Positions 11,225 to 24,702 of a stretch of DNA of 64,000 nucleotides are shown here, one piece after another; position 1 is the stretch's first letter; the number at the start of each line of letters is the position of its first letter. A program made the translations under genes and the position numbers. Location: positions 13,931,517-13,995,516 of the forward strand of contig CM022675.1 of assembly GCA_012295275.1 (NCBI GenBank), in the 5' to 3' direction. The notes under the pieces were generated by a model, which worked only from the letters and a program-made list of their open reading frames with translations, did no database searches and was not told the origin of the DNA. Source of the stretch: Chrysomallon squamiferum. Its lineage: Eukaryota; Mollusca; Gastropoda; Neomphalida; Peltospiridae.

Positions 11225-12090
11225 ACCTGTAGATAAAGGTGTAGTAGACAACACGTAGCAGAAAACAGTGTAGATAAACGTGTAGTAGACAACACGTAGT
11301 AGAAAACAGTGTAGATAAACGTGTAGTAGACAACACATGGTAGAAAACAGTGTAGATAAACGTGTAGTAGACAACACATAGTAGAAAACAGAGTAGAGTA
11401 ACGTAGACAACACGTGGGTAGAAATCGTAGTAGACAACACGTGGTAGAAAAAGTGTAGTAGACAACACGTAAAAACAGTAGAAAAACAGTGTAGAGAAAA
11501 CATTGTAGAGTAACAGTGGACAACACGTAGTAGAAAACAGTGTAGATAAACGTGTAGTAGACAACACGTGGTAGAAAACAGTGTAGAGAAACGTGTAGTA
11601 GACAACACGTAGTAGAAAACAGTGTAGATAAACGTGTAGTAGACAACACGCGGTAGAAAACAGTGTAGATAAACGCGTAGTAGACAACACGTGGTAAGTA
11701 ACGTAGAGCAGACAACACGTGGTAGAAAACAGTGTAGAGAAACGTGTAGTAGACAACACGTGGTAGAAAACAGTGTAGAGAAACGTGAAGTAGACAACAC
11801 GTGGTAGAAAACAGTGTACAGAAACGTGTAGTAGACAACAGGTAATAAAAAACATTGTAGAGAAACGTAGTGTAGACAACAGTGTAGAAAAATGTGGAGT
11901 AGGATACACGTGGTGGAAAACACTGCCGAGAAACGTATAGTAGTCAAACTGTGGTAAAAACTAATGTAGAGAAATGTGTAGTAGACAAAATGTGGTAAAA
12001 AAAATAGTGTAGAGAAACGTGCAGTAGACAAAACGAGGTAAAAAATAGTGTAGAGAAAGGTGAAGTAGAGGCAAACACGTGGTAGAAAAC
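11225..12090. repeat. 41-bp minisatellite array
   Basis: About 20 units built on GTAGTAGACAACACGTGGTA plus GAAAACAGTGTAGATAAACGT. Units restart at 11241, 11282 and 11323, exactly 41 bp apart. The right half is more diverged. Many units carry ACACGTG or ACACGTA. Because 41 is not a multiple of three and units lack stops on the minus strand, the array creates three long overlapping minus-strand ORFs that are not genes. Confidence 0.9.
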
Positions 12091-13077
12091 AGCGAAGATT
12101 TGAGTCATTGATTCTCTCTCGTAGACTTGTTCACTCGCCGCTCACTTCTCAGTGTGCAGTCGAGATTTTCCGTGTGCTTCTCGTTGCTTATTAATATTAT
12201 AACTCTTCTAAATACATCTGAAGATTTTTCTCTCCGTGTGTACTAAGTGATTCTGTCGTGGATTACTCTACTCTCAGTGTGTTGTTTGAAAACTCTGTAA
12301 ACACCGATAGGATTTACTACTGAAATTTTACTTTCGTTTGGGGATAAAAAGAAAAGAATTTTGTGATGTGTAAAATCTGTGCAAGTGAAGCAACCAGAAA
12401 CAAATGTAAGTATTCGATGTAAATTATACAGTTTGTATTTATTAAAAACGATTAATTCGTTATTTCTTTCATTCGTCATTTATTCACTGATCCATCATTC
12501 CGTTCTTTTATTAATTCGTCACGTTCTGTAATGTTATAAAAACTGATTTTGTAAAACTGATTTTGTAAAACTGATTTTGAAAAACTGATTTGTTTACAGT
12601 TCACATTTTTAAAAATGTTTTGATTTTCTTGTTGTGATGAATCACTTTCATAGCACTGTAGTAAATCTACTACATCCATTATAACAACAGCAACAACAAC
12701 AGCTACGACTATGACCTGCCGCTATTACTGTTAAAACCGCTACTACTATCACCACATTTGCTATGCTACTTCAGCTACTACAGTGACTATTACTTCAGAT
12801 ACAACCACAAACTATAACTACTAATACTATTTCTACTACTATTACTACTACTGTTACTACTTCTACCCTTACTACAAAACAACCGTTGCCAGTAATATAC
12901 TAACATTACTATTATTATAACAACTACTACAACAACTGCTACTGAGTTTCTTTTTATTCTTATTTTTATTTATCGCGTTCTTGTTCTTCTTGTTCTTCAT
13001 TTTCTTCTTGATCTTTTTGTTCTCCTTTTTCTTCTTGTTCTTGCTGTTGTTCTTTTTCTTCTTGTTCTTCTTTTTCT

Positions 13078-13080
<3 letters not shown>
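12091..13080. other. Intergenic DNA with short repeats
   Basis: A 14-nt unit (TGATTTTGTAAAAC) is repeated three to four times at 12543-12592. ACT/CTA-type trinucleotides appear at 12690-12950 and a TTC/TTG-rich tract at 12950-13080. No gene was seen. Confidence 0.5.
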
Positions 13081-13082
<2 letters not shown>

Positions 13083-13109
<27 letters not shown>

Positions 13110-13286
13110 GGATGCGTGTGTATATATGTATAAATGTATGCATGTATGTATGTTTGCGTATATGTGTGTCTATATGTATGTATGTATGTATCTATGTATG
13201 TATGCTTGTGTGTGTATGTACCTGTATGTTCGTATCTAAGTATACCTATGTGTGTATGTGTGCATGTTTGTACATTTGATTTTACG

Positions 13287-13342
<56 letters not shown>

Positions 13343-13470
13343 TGTATGTATGTATGTATGTATGTATGTATGTATGTATGTATGGATGTATGTATGTACA
13401 CACTCACACACACACATAAACCCACACCCACTCACCCACACACATACACCCCCCACACACATACATTAAA
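13083..13470. repeat. (TA)n and (TATG)n microsatellites
   Basis: TA runs at about 13083-13109 and 13288-13315 flank and lead into TATG units (13315-13395), then CA-rich DNA. Frames on both strands are artefacts. Confidence 0.95.
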
Positions 13471-13539
13471 TGCACACTTATTATTTTGTTAATTTCGACA
13501 TTTGAAAAGAATTTCGATATCACAAAGATGACTAACTGA

Positions 13540-13705
13540 TTTAATCCGAACGTGTCGCCTGCACCGCGGCCTGGCCTCGCTCTGATTGGATTATTTGATA
13601 ATCAACATTTCCAGCTCTCAGGCAGCCATGGGCCGGCGTTTGATTAAAGATGGCGGCTGCTCGTGCCAGTGATCCAAGTGATTAACGCGGCTGAAAATTA
13701 CAACT
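13540..13705. promoter_or_regulatory. GC-richer island with YY1-type and TALE/homeodomain-type sites
   Basis: A sharply bounded complex segment among microsatellites. AAGATGGCGGC at 13647-13657 is an exact match to the long YY1 consensus AAnATGGCGGC, as in many TATA-less promoters. TGATTGGATTA (13583-13593) and TGATTAAAG (13641-13649) resemble TALE/homeodomain or TCF-like sites. It could be a conserved noncoding element or an orphan promoter. No ORF is evident inside it or immediately downstream. Confidence 0.35.
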
Positions 13706-13734
13706 GAATGTTTTTAATTGTCAGCCTCAAAGTG

Positions 13735-13872
13735 AAAAAAAAAAGAAGAAGAAAAAAGAAAAAAAACAGAAGAACAAGAAGAAATATTGATGTTTTTTTT
13801 TTTACACCGTATAAAGAAGTCGATTATAATGATGGTGGCTTATTATTATTATTATCATCATCATCATCATCA

Positions 13873-13945
<73 letters not shown>

Positions 13946-14014
13946 CATCATCATCATCATCATCATCATTATTATTATTATTATTATTATTTATATTATT
14001 ATTTTTTATTATTA

Positions 14015-14046
<32 letters not shown>

Positions 14047-14168
14047 TTATTGTAGAAAAAGAAATTAATCTGAGATAAAAAAAAAACAGAACACACAAAA
14101 AAAAAAAAACGATTCAACGAAAACAGTTACATAATTTATATTTCATTATAGTTTACCAACCTATTGTT

Positions 14169-14199
<31 letters not shown>

Positions 14200-14205
14200 T
14201 TAATT
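13735..14205. repeat. A-rich, (TTA)n/(TCA)n and (TTC)n microsatellites
   Basis: A-rich DNA at 13735-13790 precedes alternating blocks of TTA and TCA (13838-14046). A-runs follow near 14077-14110 and TTC units at 14168-14197. Poly-L, poly-Y and poly-N frames are artefacts. Confidence 0.95.
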
Positions 14206-14264
14206 ATATATTTCTGACCTGTTGTTATATATTATATATTTTGTGACCTGTTTTATTTTCGGTC

Positions 14265-14605
14265 CTACTTATTACATGCAGTTACTATATTCAACTGACC
14301 TATATTACATGCAGTTACTATATTCAACTGAACTAGTGTTACATGCAGTTACTATATTCAACTGAACTAGTGTTACATGCAGTTACTATATTTAACTGAC
14401 CTACTATTACATGCAGTTACTATATTCAACTGAACTAGTGTTACATGCAGTTACTATATTCAACTGACCTATTGTTGCATGCAGTTACTATATTTAACTG
14501 ATCTACTGTTACATGCAGTTACTACATTCAGCTGACCTAATGTTACATGCAGTTACTATATTCAACTGTCCTACTGTTACATGCAGTTACTGTATTTTAC
14601 TGACG
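14265..14605. repeat. 33-34 bp tandem repeat
   Basis: About ten units of ATGCAGTTACTATATTCAAC plus TGACCTATTGTTAC. GTTACTATA cores restart at 14281, 14314 and 14348. Confidence 0.9.
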
Positions 14606-15831
14606 TGTTTTGTTACTACCACTTTGTATTTTCAGTTGTAAAATCGTGACTAACTGTCTTGTAAACGAGTAAAACTTGTGTGGATACGAGTAAACACTCA
14701 GCTGAACATGACGGCTAGTCTGCTTATATCTGTTTTTATGAGTTTTCTTTTCTCTTTGTTTTTCTTTACTTTATATTTTTTCTCGTTATTTTAATAATTA
14801 GCGTGGTAATGAAATGTTTTATTTTTGACTGTTGTTTACAAAAGAGATTTATTATTATTTTCTTTTACCTGATTTCAGGATGAATATCTTGCAGAGAAAA
14901 AAACATTTTTATTAATATTGTAAATGTAGATTTCTGATGGCAAAAAGCGTAATTTTTTTTAGAAAAGGAAACAAAAAAAATAAAAACACGTTTTTATTGA
15001 TGTGATAATTAAACAACTAAAGAAAAGGTAAAATAAAAAAATACATAAAATAGGTTTGTTTTTGTACGCATTTTATATATATATAAATATACATTTAAGT
15101 ATTCGTGTGTGTGAATATCTGTATATATATCTGTGTATGTACGTAATTGTATGTATGTAGTTTTGTATGCATGTGTGTGGTTGTTTGAGTATGTGTACGT
15201 ATATGTTGATGTATGCGCTTGTATGTATATGTGTATGTATATACATATACATAGACATACATACACACACACATATATATAATATGTATGTATGTTTGTA
15301 TATACATATACATATATACATACATATACATAGACATAGACATACATACATACATATATATATTATATTATATTATATTATATTATATGTGTATGTGTAT
15401 ATACACTTATGTTTACACACATGTGTATGTATGTATGTTTGTACCTATGTTTGTATGTATAAAAATTTAATAAATAGTGACATATATCCATGCAATGTAG
15501 CAGGTTTCTTGAATTTTATGTTTTTGTGAAACTTATGAGTTTTTCATAAATAATCTCACATTTTAAGTGCTGAAAAGATTTCACTCACTTCCATTTCTTC
15601 CTGCTTCCGAGAAATGTTCAGTGAAAGTTATATAGCTCATTTTAGAAATTACTCAATTTTAAAACTTGTTCAGGAAGAGGAATCATTAAAAACTAGAAAG
15701 TTTGTGGCTTTTGTAAGAATGGTTAAAATGAGTGCACTGGTAGAAAATGGGTTAAAACAATCTGATTTGTATTTACTTCTCATGATCAAAAAGTGTTTAT
15801 GTAAGGAATTTTTTCCCAGTTAAAAAAACCC

Positions 15832-15835
<4 letters not shown>
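14606..15835. other. AT-rich intergenic DNA with TATG/TACA repeats
   Basis: Degenerate TA, TATG and TACA repeats span 15075-15470. The only open frame outside the repeats (from 15614) has no recognisable similarity and unremarkable composition. No gene was supported. Confidence 0.5.
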
Positions 15836-15875
<40 letters not shown>

Positions 15876-16160
15876 GTCTATCTAAAGGAAAAAAAAAAAT
15901 TGTTTTTATAATTTAACTTAAATAGAAAAAAAAAAAAAAAAAAAAAATTCAAGCTCTTCCAGAAAATGTTGTTGTTGGAAACGTTTCAGCGATGTCTTGT
16001 ATGCAGCACGATGAAACACGAGAAGATACGAAGTGACACGGAATTTGCCGAAATAAGTCACGAAACAAAATACCCCGAAACGTTGCCAACCGACCTGAAG
16101 TTCTTTGTTATGTTTACTGACAGTAATTACTTCTACTCCTACATCTCGTCGAAATGTAAT
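15836..16160. other. (TA)n tract, A-runs and unassigned DNA
   Basis: TA run at 15836-15872, A-runs at 15885-15945, then about 200 nt of complex sequence with no feature I can name. Confidence 0.5.
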
Positions 16161-16165
16161 ATCCG

Positions 16166-17115
16166 CTATTAATATCTCAAGACTATTTTTCAAAATATGC
16201 ACTATTAATATCTCAAGACTATTTTTCAAAACATGCACTATTAATATCTTGGCACTATTTTTGGTAATATCCACTATTAATATCTTGACACTATTTTTGG
16301 TAATATCCACAGTTAATATCTTGACACTATTTTTGGTAATATCCACTGTCAATATTTTAAACTATTTTAGTAATATCAACTATTAATATTTTAGCAGTAT
16401 TTTAATAATATCCCCTTTTAATACATAACTCTATTTTAGTAATAACCTCTATTAATATCTTAAAACTAGTTTTAGTTTTATCCGCTTTTAATATTTTACA
16501 TTTATTTTTAGTAATATCTTAACGTTATTTCTAGTGACACTCGGTAATAATATTTTAACACTGTTCTTTTTTAGTTGTCTTTTTCTTTTTTTTAGCAAAG
16601 TCCGATATTAATATCTTAAAACTATTTTAGTAATATGAACTATTAATATTTTATTATTATTTTACTTATAACCACCATTGATATCATTACAGTATTTTAA
16701 TAATATTCATTATTAATATTTTAACACTATTTTTATGCTGCATCATTATAATGTTACATTAATAATATCTATTGTTAATATTTATCATAATGTTTTATAA
16801 AGTAATATTCAGTATTAATATTTTAACATATTTTTAAAATAATGTAACACGTTTTATAAAGTAATATTCAATACCAATATTTTAACATATTTTTAATAAT
16901 ATAACACAATGTATTATAAAGTAATATTTAATACTAATAATTTGACATATTTTTACTAATGCAACACAATGTTTTAATAAGTAATATTCAACATTAATAT
17001 TTTAACAGATTTGTAATAATGTAACACAGTGTTTTGTAAAATAATATTCAATACTAATATTTTTAACATATTTTAACTAATGAAGCACAATGTATTATAA
17101 AGCAATATTCAATAT
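16166..17115. repeat. 36-bp tandem repeat grading into an about 60-bp repeat
   Basis: The left part (16166-16400) has units such as CTATTAATATCTCAAGACTA plus TTTTTCAAAATATGC, 36 bp apart. It degenerates rightward. From about 16735 a longer unit recurs about six times, containing GTAATATTCA, ATTAATATTTTAACA and ATGTAACACAATG. Confidence 0.8.
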
Positions 17116-17224
17116 TAATATTTTTGCACTGCTATAATTTGCGAAAAACGAATTTCTGCTGCTGAAAAAAATAAAAATAAAAAATAGAAAATTAAAAGTA
17201 TCATTGAAAAATAAAATAACCAAG

Positions 17225-17640
17225 ATTTTATCTCACAGATATTAACTGACACGAACAGACGAACAGAGGAACAAGGATGATCATTTTAGTAATTCGGATC
17301 GGGCTGCGAATTGTAATTATTTTTTATAGTCTTTTGTGAGACGGGAATGAAATGAAATCATCGCGCGTGAAAACAGCGTGCTAAATGTGTAATCCCCAGT
17401 CGGGTAAAATGCATAACGGGCGATAAAGTAAGTTTATGTCTGAGCTGTCGCGCTGGTGTTTTCTCTTTGATGGGATATGAACGAGAGTCATGAATGCAAA
17501 TACACTCATTACAGACCGCAGACGCGTGCCAATAAAGTCAGCTCGAAAATAGATGGAACAAGTGCGAACAAAACTGATTTCTCGACGACACATCTCTTAT
17601 TAGCATCTGAAGAAGTTTATTGTTATAATCTATTAGCGGC
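17225..17640. promoter_or_regulatory. Candidate developmental enhancer (homeodomain/POU/GATA sites)
   Basis: About 400 nt of complex, non-repetitive DNA lies between two large tandem arrays. Sites seen: TAATTA (17314-17319, homeodomain core), TAATCC (17390-17395, Otx/bicoid type), GATAA (17422-17426) and the perfect POU octamer ATGCAAAT (17494-17501). Several CG dinucleotides survive. The segment has no long ORF. The site density and sequence island suggest selection, but conservation cannot be tested here. Confidence 0.35.
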
Positions 17641-19030
17641 GTGATATAATCAGTTGTAATACCTACTACTGTGATCTAATGACCTATAGTGTATTACTAG
17701 TATGATATAATGAGTTGTACTATAATACTAGTATGATATAATGAGTTGTACTATATTACTAGTATGATATAATGAGTTGTACTATATTACTAGTATGATA
17801 TAATGAGTTGTACTATATTACTAGTAAGATATAATGAGTTGTACTATATTACTAGTAAGATATAATGAGTTGTACTATATTACTAGTATGATATAATGAG
17901 TTGTACTATATTACTAGTATGATATAATGAGTTGTACTATATTACTAGTATGATATAATGAGTTGTACTATATTACTAGTATGATATAATGAGTTGTACT
18001 ATATTACTAGTATGATATAATGAGTTGTACTAGTATGATATAATGAGTTGTATATATTACTAGTATGATATAATGAGTTGTACTATATTACTAGTATGAT
18101 ATAATGAGTTGTACTATATTACTAGTATGATATATTACTACTATATATATGATATAATATAATTACTAGTATGATATAATATTACTAGTTGTACTATATT
18201 ACTAGTATGATATAATGAGTTGTAATATATTACTAGTATGATATAATGAGTTGTATGAGTTGTATATATTACTAGTATATTACTACTATATTACTAGTAA
18301 GATATAATGAGTTGTACTATATTACTAGTATGATATAATGAGTTGTACTATATTACTAGTATGATATAATGAGTTGTAATATATTACTAGTATGATATGA
18401 GTTATAATACATTATTAGTATGATATAATGACATAATATATTACTAGTTTGGTATAATGACTTTAATATATACTGATATGATATAATGAGTTATAGTGTA
18501 TTACTAGTATGACAAAATGAGTTATAATATATACAGGTATGATATGATAAGTCATAATCTATACTGATTGATATAATGAGTTATAATATATACTGGTATT
18601 ATATAATGAGTTATAATTATTGATATGATATAATGAATTATAATATATACTGTTATGACAAATGAGTTATGATTAATTACTTGTATGATATAATAAGTCA
18701 TAATATATACTGAATTGAAATAATAGTCATAATATATACTGGTATTATATAACTGAGTTAAGGTACTGGTATGATATAATGAGTTACAGTATATTACGAG
18801 TATGAAAAAATTAATTGTAATATACACAGGTATGATAAAATGAGTTACAATATATATATATAGATATGATATACTAAGTCATAATATATTCTGGTATTAT
18901 ATAATGAGCTATATACTGATATGATATAATGAGTTACAATATATATATATGATATGATATACTAAGTCATAATCTATTCTGGTATTATATAATGAGTTAT
19001 ATACTGATATGATATAATGAGTTGTAATGT
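17640..19030. repeat. 31-bp AT-rich satellite-like array
   Basis: Units read TATGATATAATGAGTTGTAC plus TATATTACTAG. TATGATATAA restarts at 17701 and 17732. The first 450 nt are nearly uniform. After about 18130 units are truncated and rearranged, and by 18500 they are diverged to ATGAGTTATAATATATACTG variants. Confidence 0.95.
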
Positions 19031-19531
19031 ATATTATTATATAATTAATTATAAAATATTGTTATTACAATATGATTAATCATAATCTTTTATTATTGTT
19101 ATGAAACGATTACTTATAACATATCACGATTATGATTTGGTTCCTATTATATGTGTGTTTAATATACTCTGTACTGTATGTAAATGTGTGTATTAATATG
19201 AATGTAGCTGAGACTACTTAATGCAATTTATTTATAATGAATGACGAACCGTCTGTTTTTACATTAATTCATTGCTTTTGCACCGAAATAGAAATAAAAA
19301 CTGAAAAATGAAAAGAGAAGCATTAGAAAGGAAATTAATATTTTATGACCGAACCTAAATCGTAGAATACGTTAATCTTAATTACTTCGAAATGGACGTA
19401 GTCAATCGAAGTCACATATCGATCTGTTCAACTCGCTGTTTATACTTCTTCTCACTGATTCGCTTCTTCAACACAAATTTAAACACGTACTAAACTTTCT
19501 TATAATATAAAGAAAAACAATATTACTTCTT

Positions 19532-19562
<31 letters not shown>

Positions 19563-19640
19563 ATGTGTATGTGTGTATGTGTGTGTGTGTGTTATAACGT
19601 ACATATAATTATACATATAATGTATATATATATATAATAC
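19031..19640. other. AT-rich intergenic DNA
   Basis: No gene was seen. A (TA)n-(TG)n compound tract lies at 19530-19592. Confidence 0.4.
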
Positions 19641-20376
19641 AACATTACTATTTTATATAATACATTTCCATTTTACATAACATAATACAACATTTTCATT
19701 TTATATAATACAACATTACCATTTTATATAACATAATGCAACATTACTATTTTATATAATACAACATTACCATTTTATATACCATAATACAACATTTTCA
19801 TTTATATGATATAATACAACATTACTATTTTATATAATATAAAATTACCATTTTATATACCATAATACAACATTTTCATTTATATAATATAATACAACAT
19901 TACTATTTTATATAATATAACATTACCATTTTATATACCATAATGCAACATTTTCATTTATATAATATAATACAACATTACTATTTTATATAATATAACA
20001 TTACCATTTTATATAACATAATATAACATTACTATTTTAATTAACATAATACAACATTACTATCTTATATAACATAATACAGCATTACTATTTTATATAA
20101 CATAATACAGCATTACTATTTTAGATAATATAATACAACATTACTATTTTATATAACATAATACAGCATTACTATTTTAGATAATATAATACAACATTAC
20201 TATTTTATATAACATAATACAACATTACTATTTTATATAACATAATACAACATTACTATTTTATATAACATAATACAACATTACTATTTTATATAGTACA
20301 ACATTACTATTTTATATAATACAACATTACTATTTTATATAGTACAACATTACTATTTTATATAGTACAACATTAC
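19640..20376. repeat. 28-bp AT-rich tandem array
   Basis: Units of TATTTTATATAACATAATAC plus AACATTAC. Early units alternate long and short forms (AACATTTTCATTTATAT). Late units shorten to TATTTTATATAGTACAACAT. The array stops exactly at the inverted repeat that follows. Confidence 0.9.
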
Positions 20377-20377
20377 T

Positions 20378-20469
20378 GTAGAAAATTCCAATATCTTAGT
20401 GCAGGCCAAAATACAACGTTATTGTGTTCTGTCGATTTTGGCCTACACTAAGATATTGGAATTTTCTAC
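20378..20469. other. Near-perfect 35-bp inverted repeat (hairpin)
   Basis: The left arm at 20378-20412 and right arm at 20435-20469 are reverse complements with a single mismatch (left C at 20402). They are separated by a 22-nt loop. The arms begin GTAGAAAATTCCAATATC and end AGGCCAAAAT before the loop. A transcript would fold into a long, almost uninterrupted stem. It could be a small foldback transposon, a hairpin-siRNA or young miRNA source, or a replication-slippage palindrome at the array edge. No TA or other target-site duplication is clear. Confidence 0.85.
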
Positions 20470-20930
20470 TTCTGTCTGTGCTTGTGTTTGTTATAACAAC
20501 GACGTGGACGCATGACGATATGATAACGTATACTGACGTCACACGAACTTGCTGACAGCATTTTGACGCTGTTGTGTTGAGCACGTGGTAACTGGATATG
20601 AAAAAAAGTTAGTGTGAAACACGATTTAGTAAGAAAATAGCGCAGTCATTATGTGCTGTAAAGTCACTTAAGGGTAGAAAATACTCACTCTCTCTCACTT
20701 TAAGAGCTGTTTCAGTTTTTGCTCGAGTTGACAGAATTAGCTGCGCACGTTGTCAAAAGTGTTTTTGCCGGCCACTTGACCGCGGGCTACCCACGTGACT
20801 GTGAAGTTTGTTCTCGTGATAAAGTCTCGTGTGTTTTGCAGTGTTAATGAGCTGCTGGAGCTCTTGTCGTAGTTTCGTTCAGCTGAAAATGACGCCGAGC
20901 TTAATGGTCATACAAATGCTCCTTCACACG
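20470..20930. other. Complex intergenic DNA
   Basis: Moderately GC-richer sequence with no supportable ORF or RNA gene. Confidence 0.35.
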
Positions 20931-21031
20931 TTTTATTTATTTATTTATTTATTTTAATTAATTAATTTATTTATTTTTAAATTTTATTATTATCATTATC
21001 ATCATTATCATCATCATCATCATCATCATCA

Positions 21032-21066
<35 letters not shown>

Positions 21067-21597
21067 TTTTTTTTACCATTGATTATATAATGACTGGCTA
21101 TCTGTTTTCCTGCTTATTTATCTATCTGTCTATCTGTCTGTCAGTCTCTCTATCTGTATATCTACATAATGACTGAGCATTCACAAATAAAACGACTTTC
21201 ACTTAGTCCTTAAACCCATGTCTTTGTGTGTCTCTGGCCCACTTAACTGTTTAGTCTTGAACGTCAGCAGGATGCTGCCTGGGTTAGAACGGGAGATGGG
21301 TGATATTTAAGACGAAATCGGCTATTTGCAAATACACCGTACATTTGTAGTGACGTTGAAAACAAAATGTTCAGACAGTTACAGATGTAGTGTATAACAG
21401 AAACGTAAAAAGTGAAATCTTACAAAATAACAAATTTTATAAACGAAATTGGGTTCAGTAGTAAAACAAATCAACGCAATTATCCCAGCCAACCACAAAG
21501 ACGAACATTTAAAAACTTATTTTTCATTAAATGGAAACATTATATCCACCACAATTATAAATAAAATAAAAAATTATTTCATTTTATTTCTTCGCAG
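20930..21597. other. Microsatellites (TTTA, TCA/TTA) and intergenic DNA
   Basis: TTTA units at 20930-20960, TCA units passing into TTA at about 21000-21066, then TCTG/TATC-like DNA near 21118-21165. Unassigned sequence follows up to the candidate splice acceptor at 21597. Confidence 0.6.
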
Positions 21598-21845
21598 GCT
21601 TTTACCAGCAGAAGCCACTCTATTCGACATTTATTTCGTTTCAGTATTAAAGCGAGACTGCTCATGGAAAATAATTGTTTATAAACAGCAACTATGGTTT
21701 CAGGTAACGCACAAGCGCACAACGATGAAACTAATGGAAAAATCCCCGAATCGTGGCAGTAACAGATGTTTGTTAGACTTGCTATCTGAGACTACAACAG
21801 TTTCACGTATTGAGTCGCTTGCTGATCAGTCTAAGCTGAGCTCAG
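21598..21845 (+). CDS. Candidate orphan internal exon
   Basis: A strong pyrimidine-rich acceptor (TTATTTCTTCGCAG) ends at 21597, and a consensus donor CAG/GTGAGG begins at 21846. The 248 nt between are open in one frame and less repetitive than their surroundings. The predicted peptide has mixed composition, including LLSETTTVSRIESLADQS, and matches no family I know. An alternative donor TTTCAG/GTAACG lies near 21702. No partner exons were identified, so it could equally be chance. Confidence 0.22.

Positions 21846-24702
<2,857 letters not shown>

Noticed and set aside
11066-12031. Three long overlapping minus-strand ORFs (219-321 codons)
   Set aside because: They are translations of a 41-bp tandem repeat in successive frames; the peptides are just the repeat unit re-read.
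15614-15823. 69-codon ORF with mixed composition
   Set aside because: Reads like a possible protein but has no similarity I know, no splice context and sits in AT-rich repeats.
17640-19030. Regular repeats considered as a CRISPR array
   Set aside because: Units are directly adjacent without unique spacers and the DNA is clearly eukaryotic.
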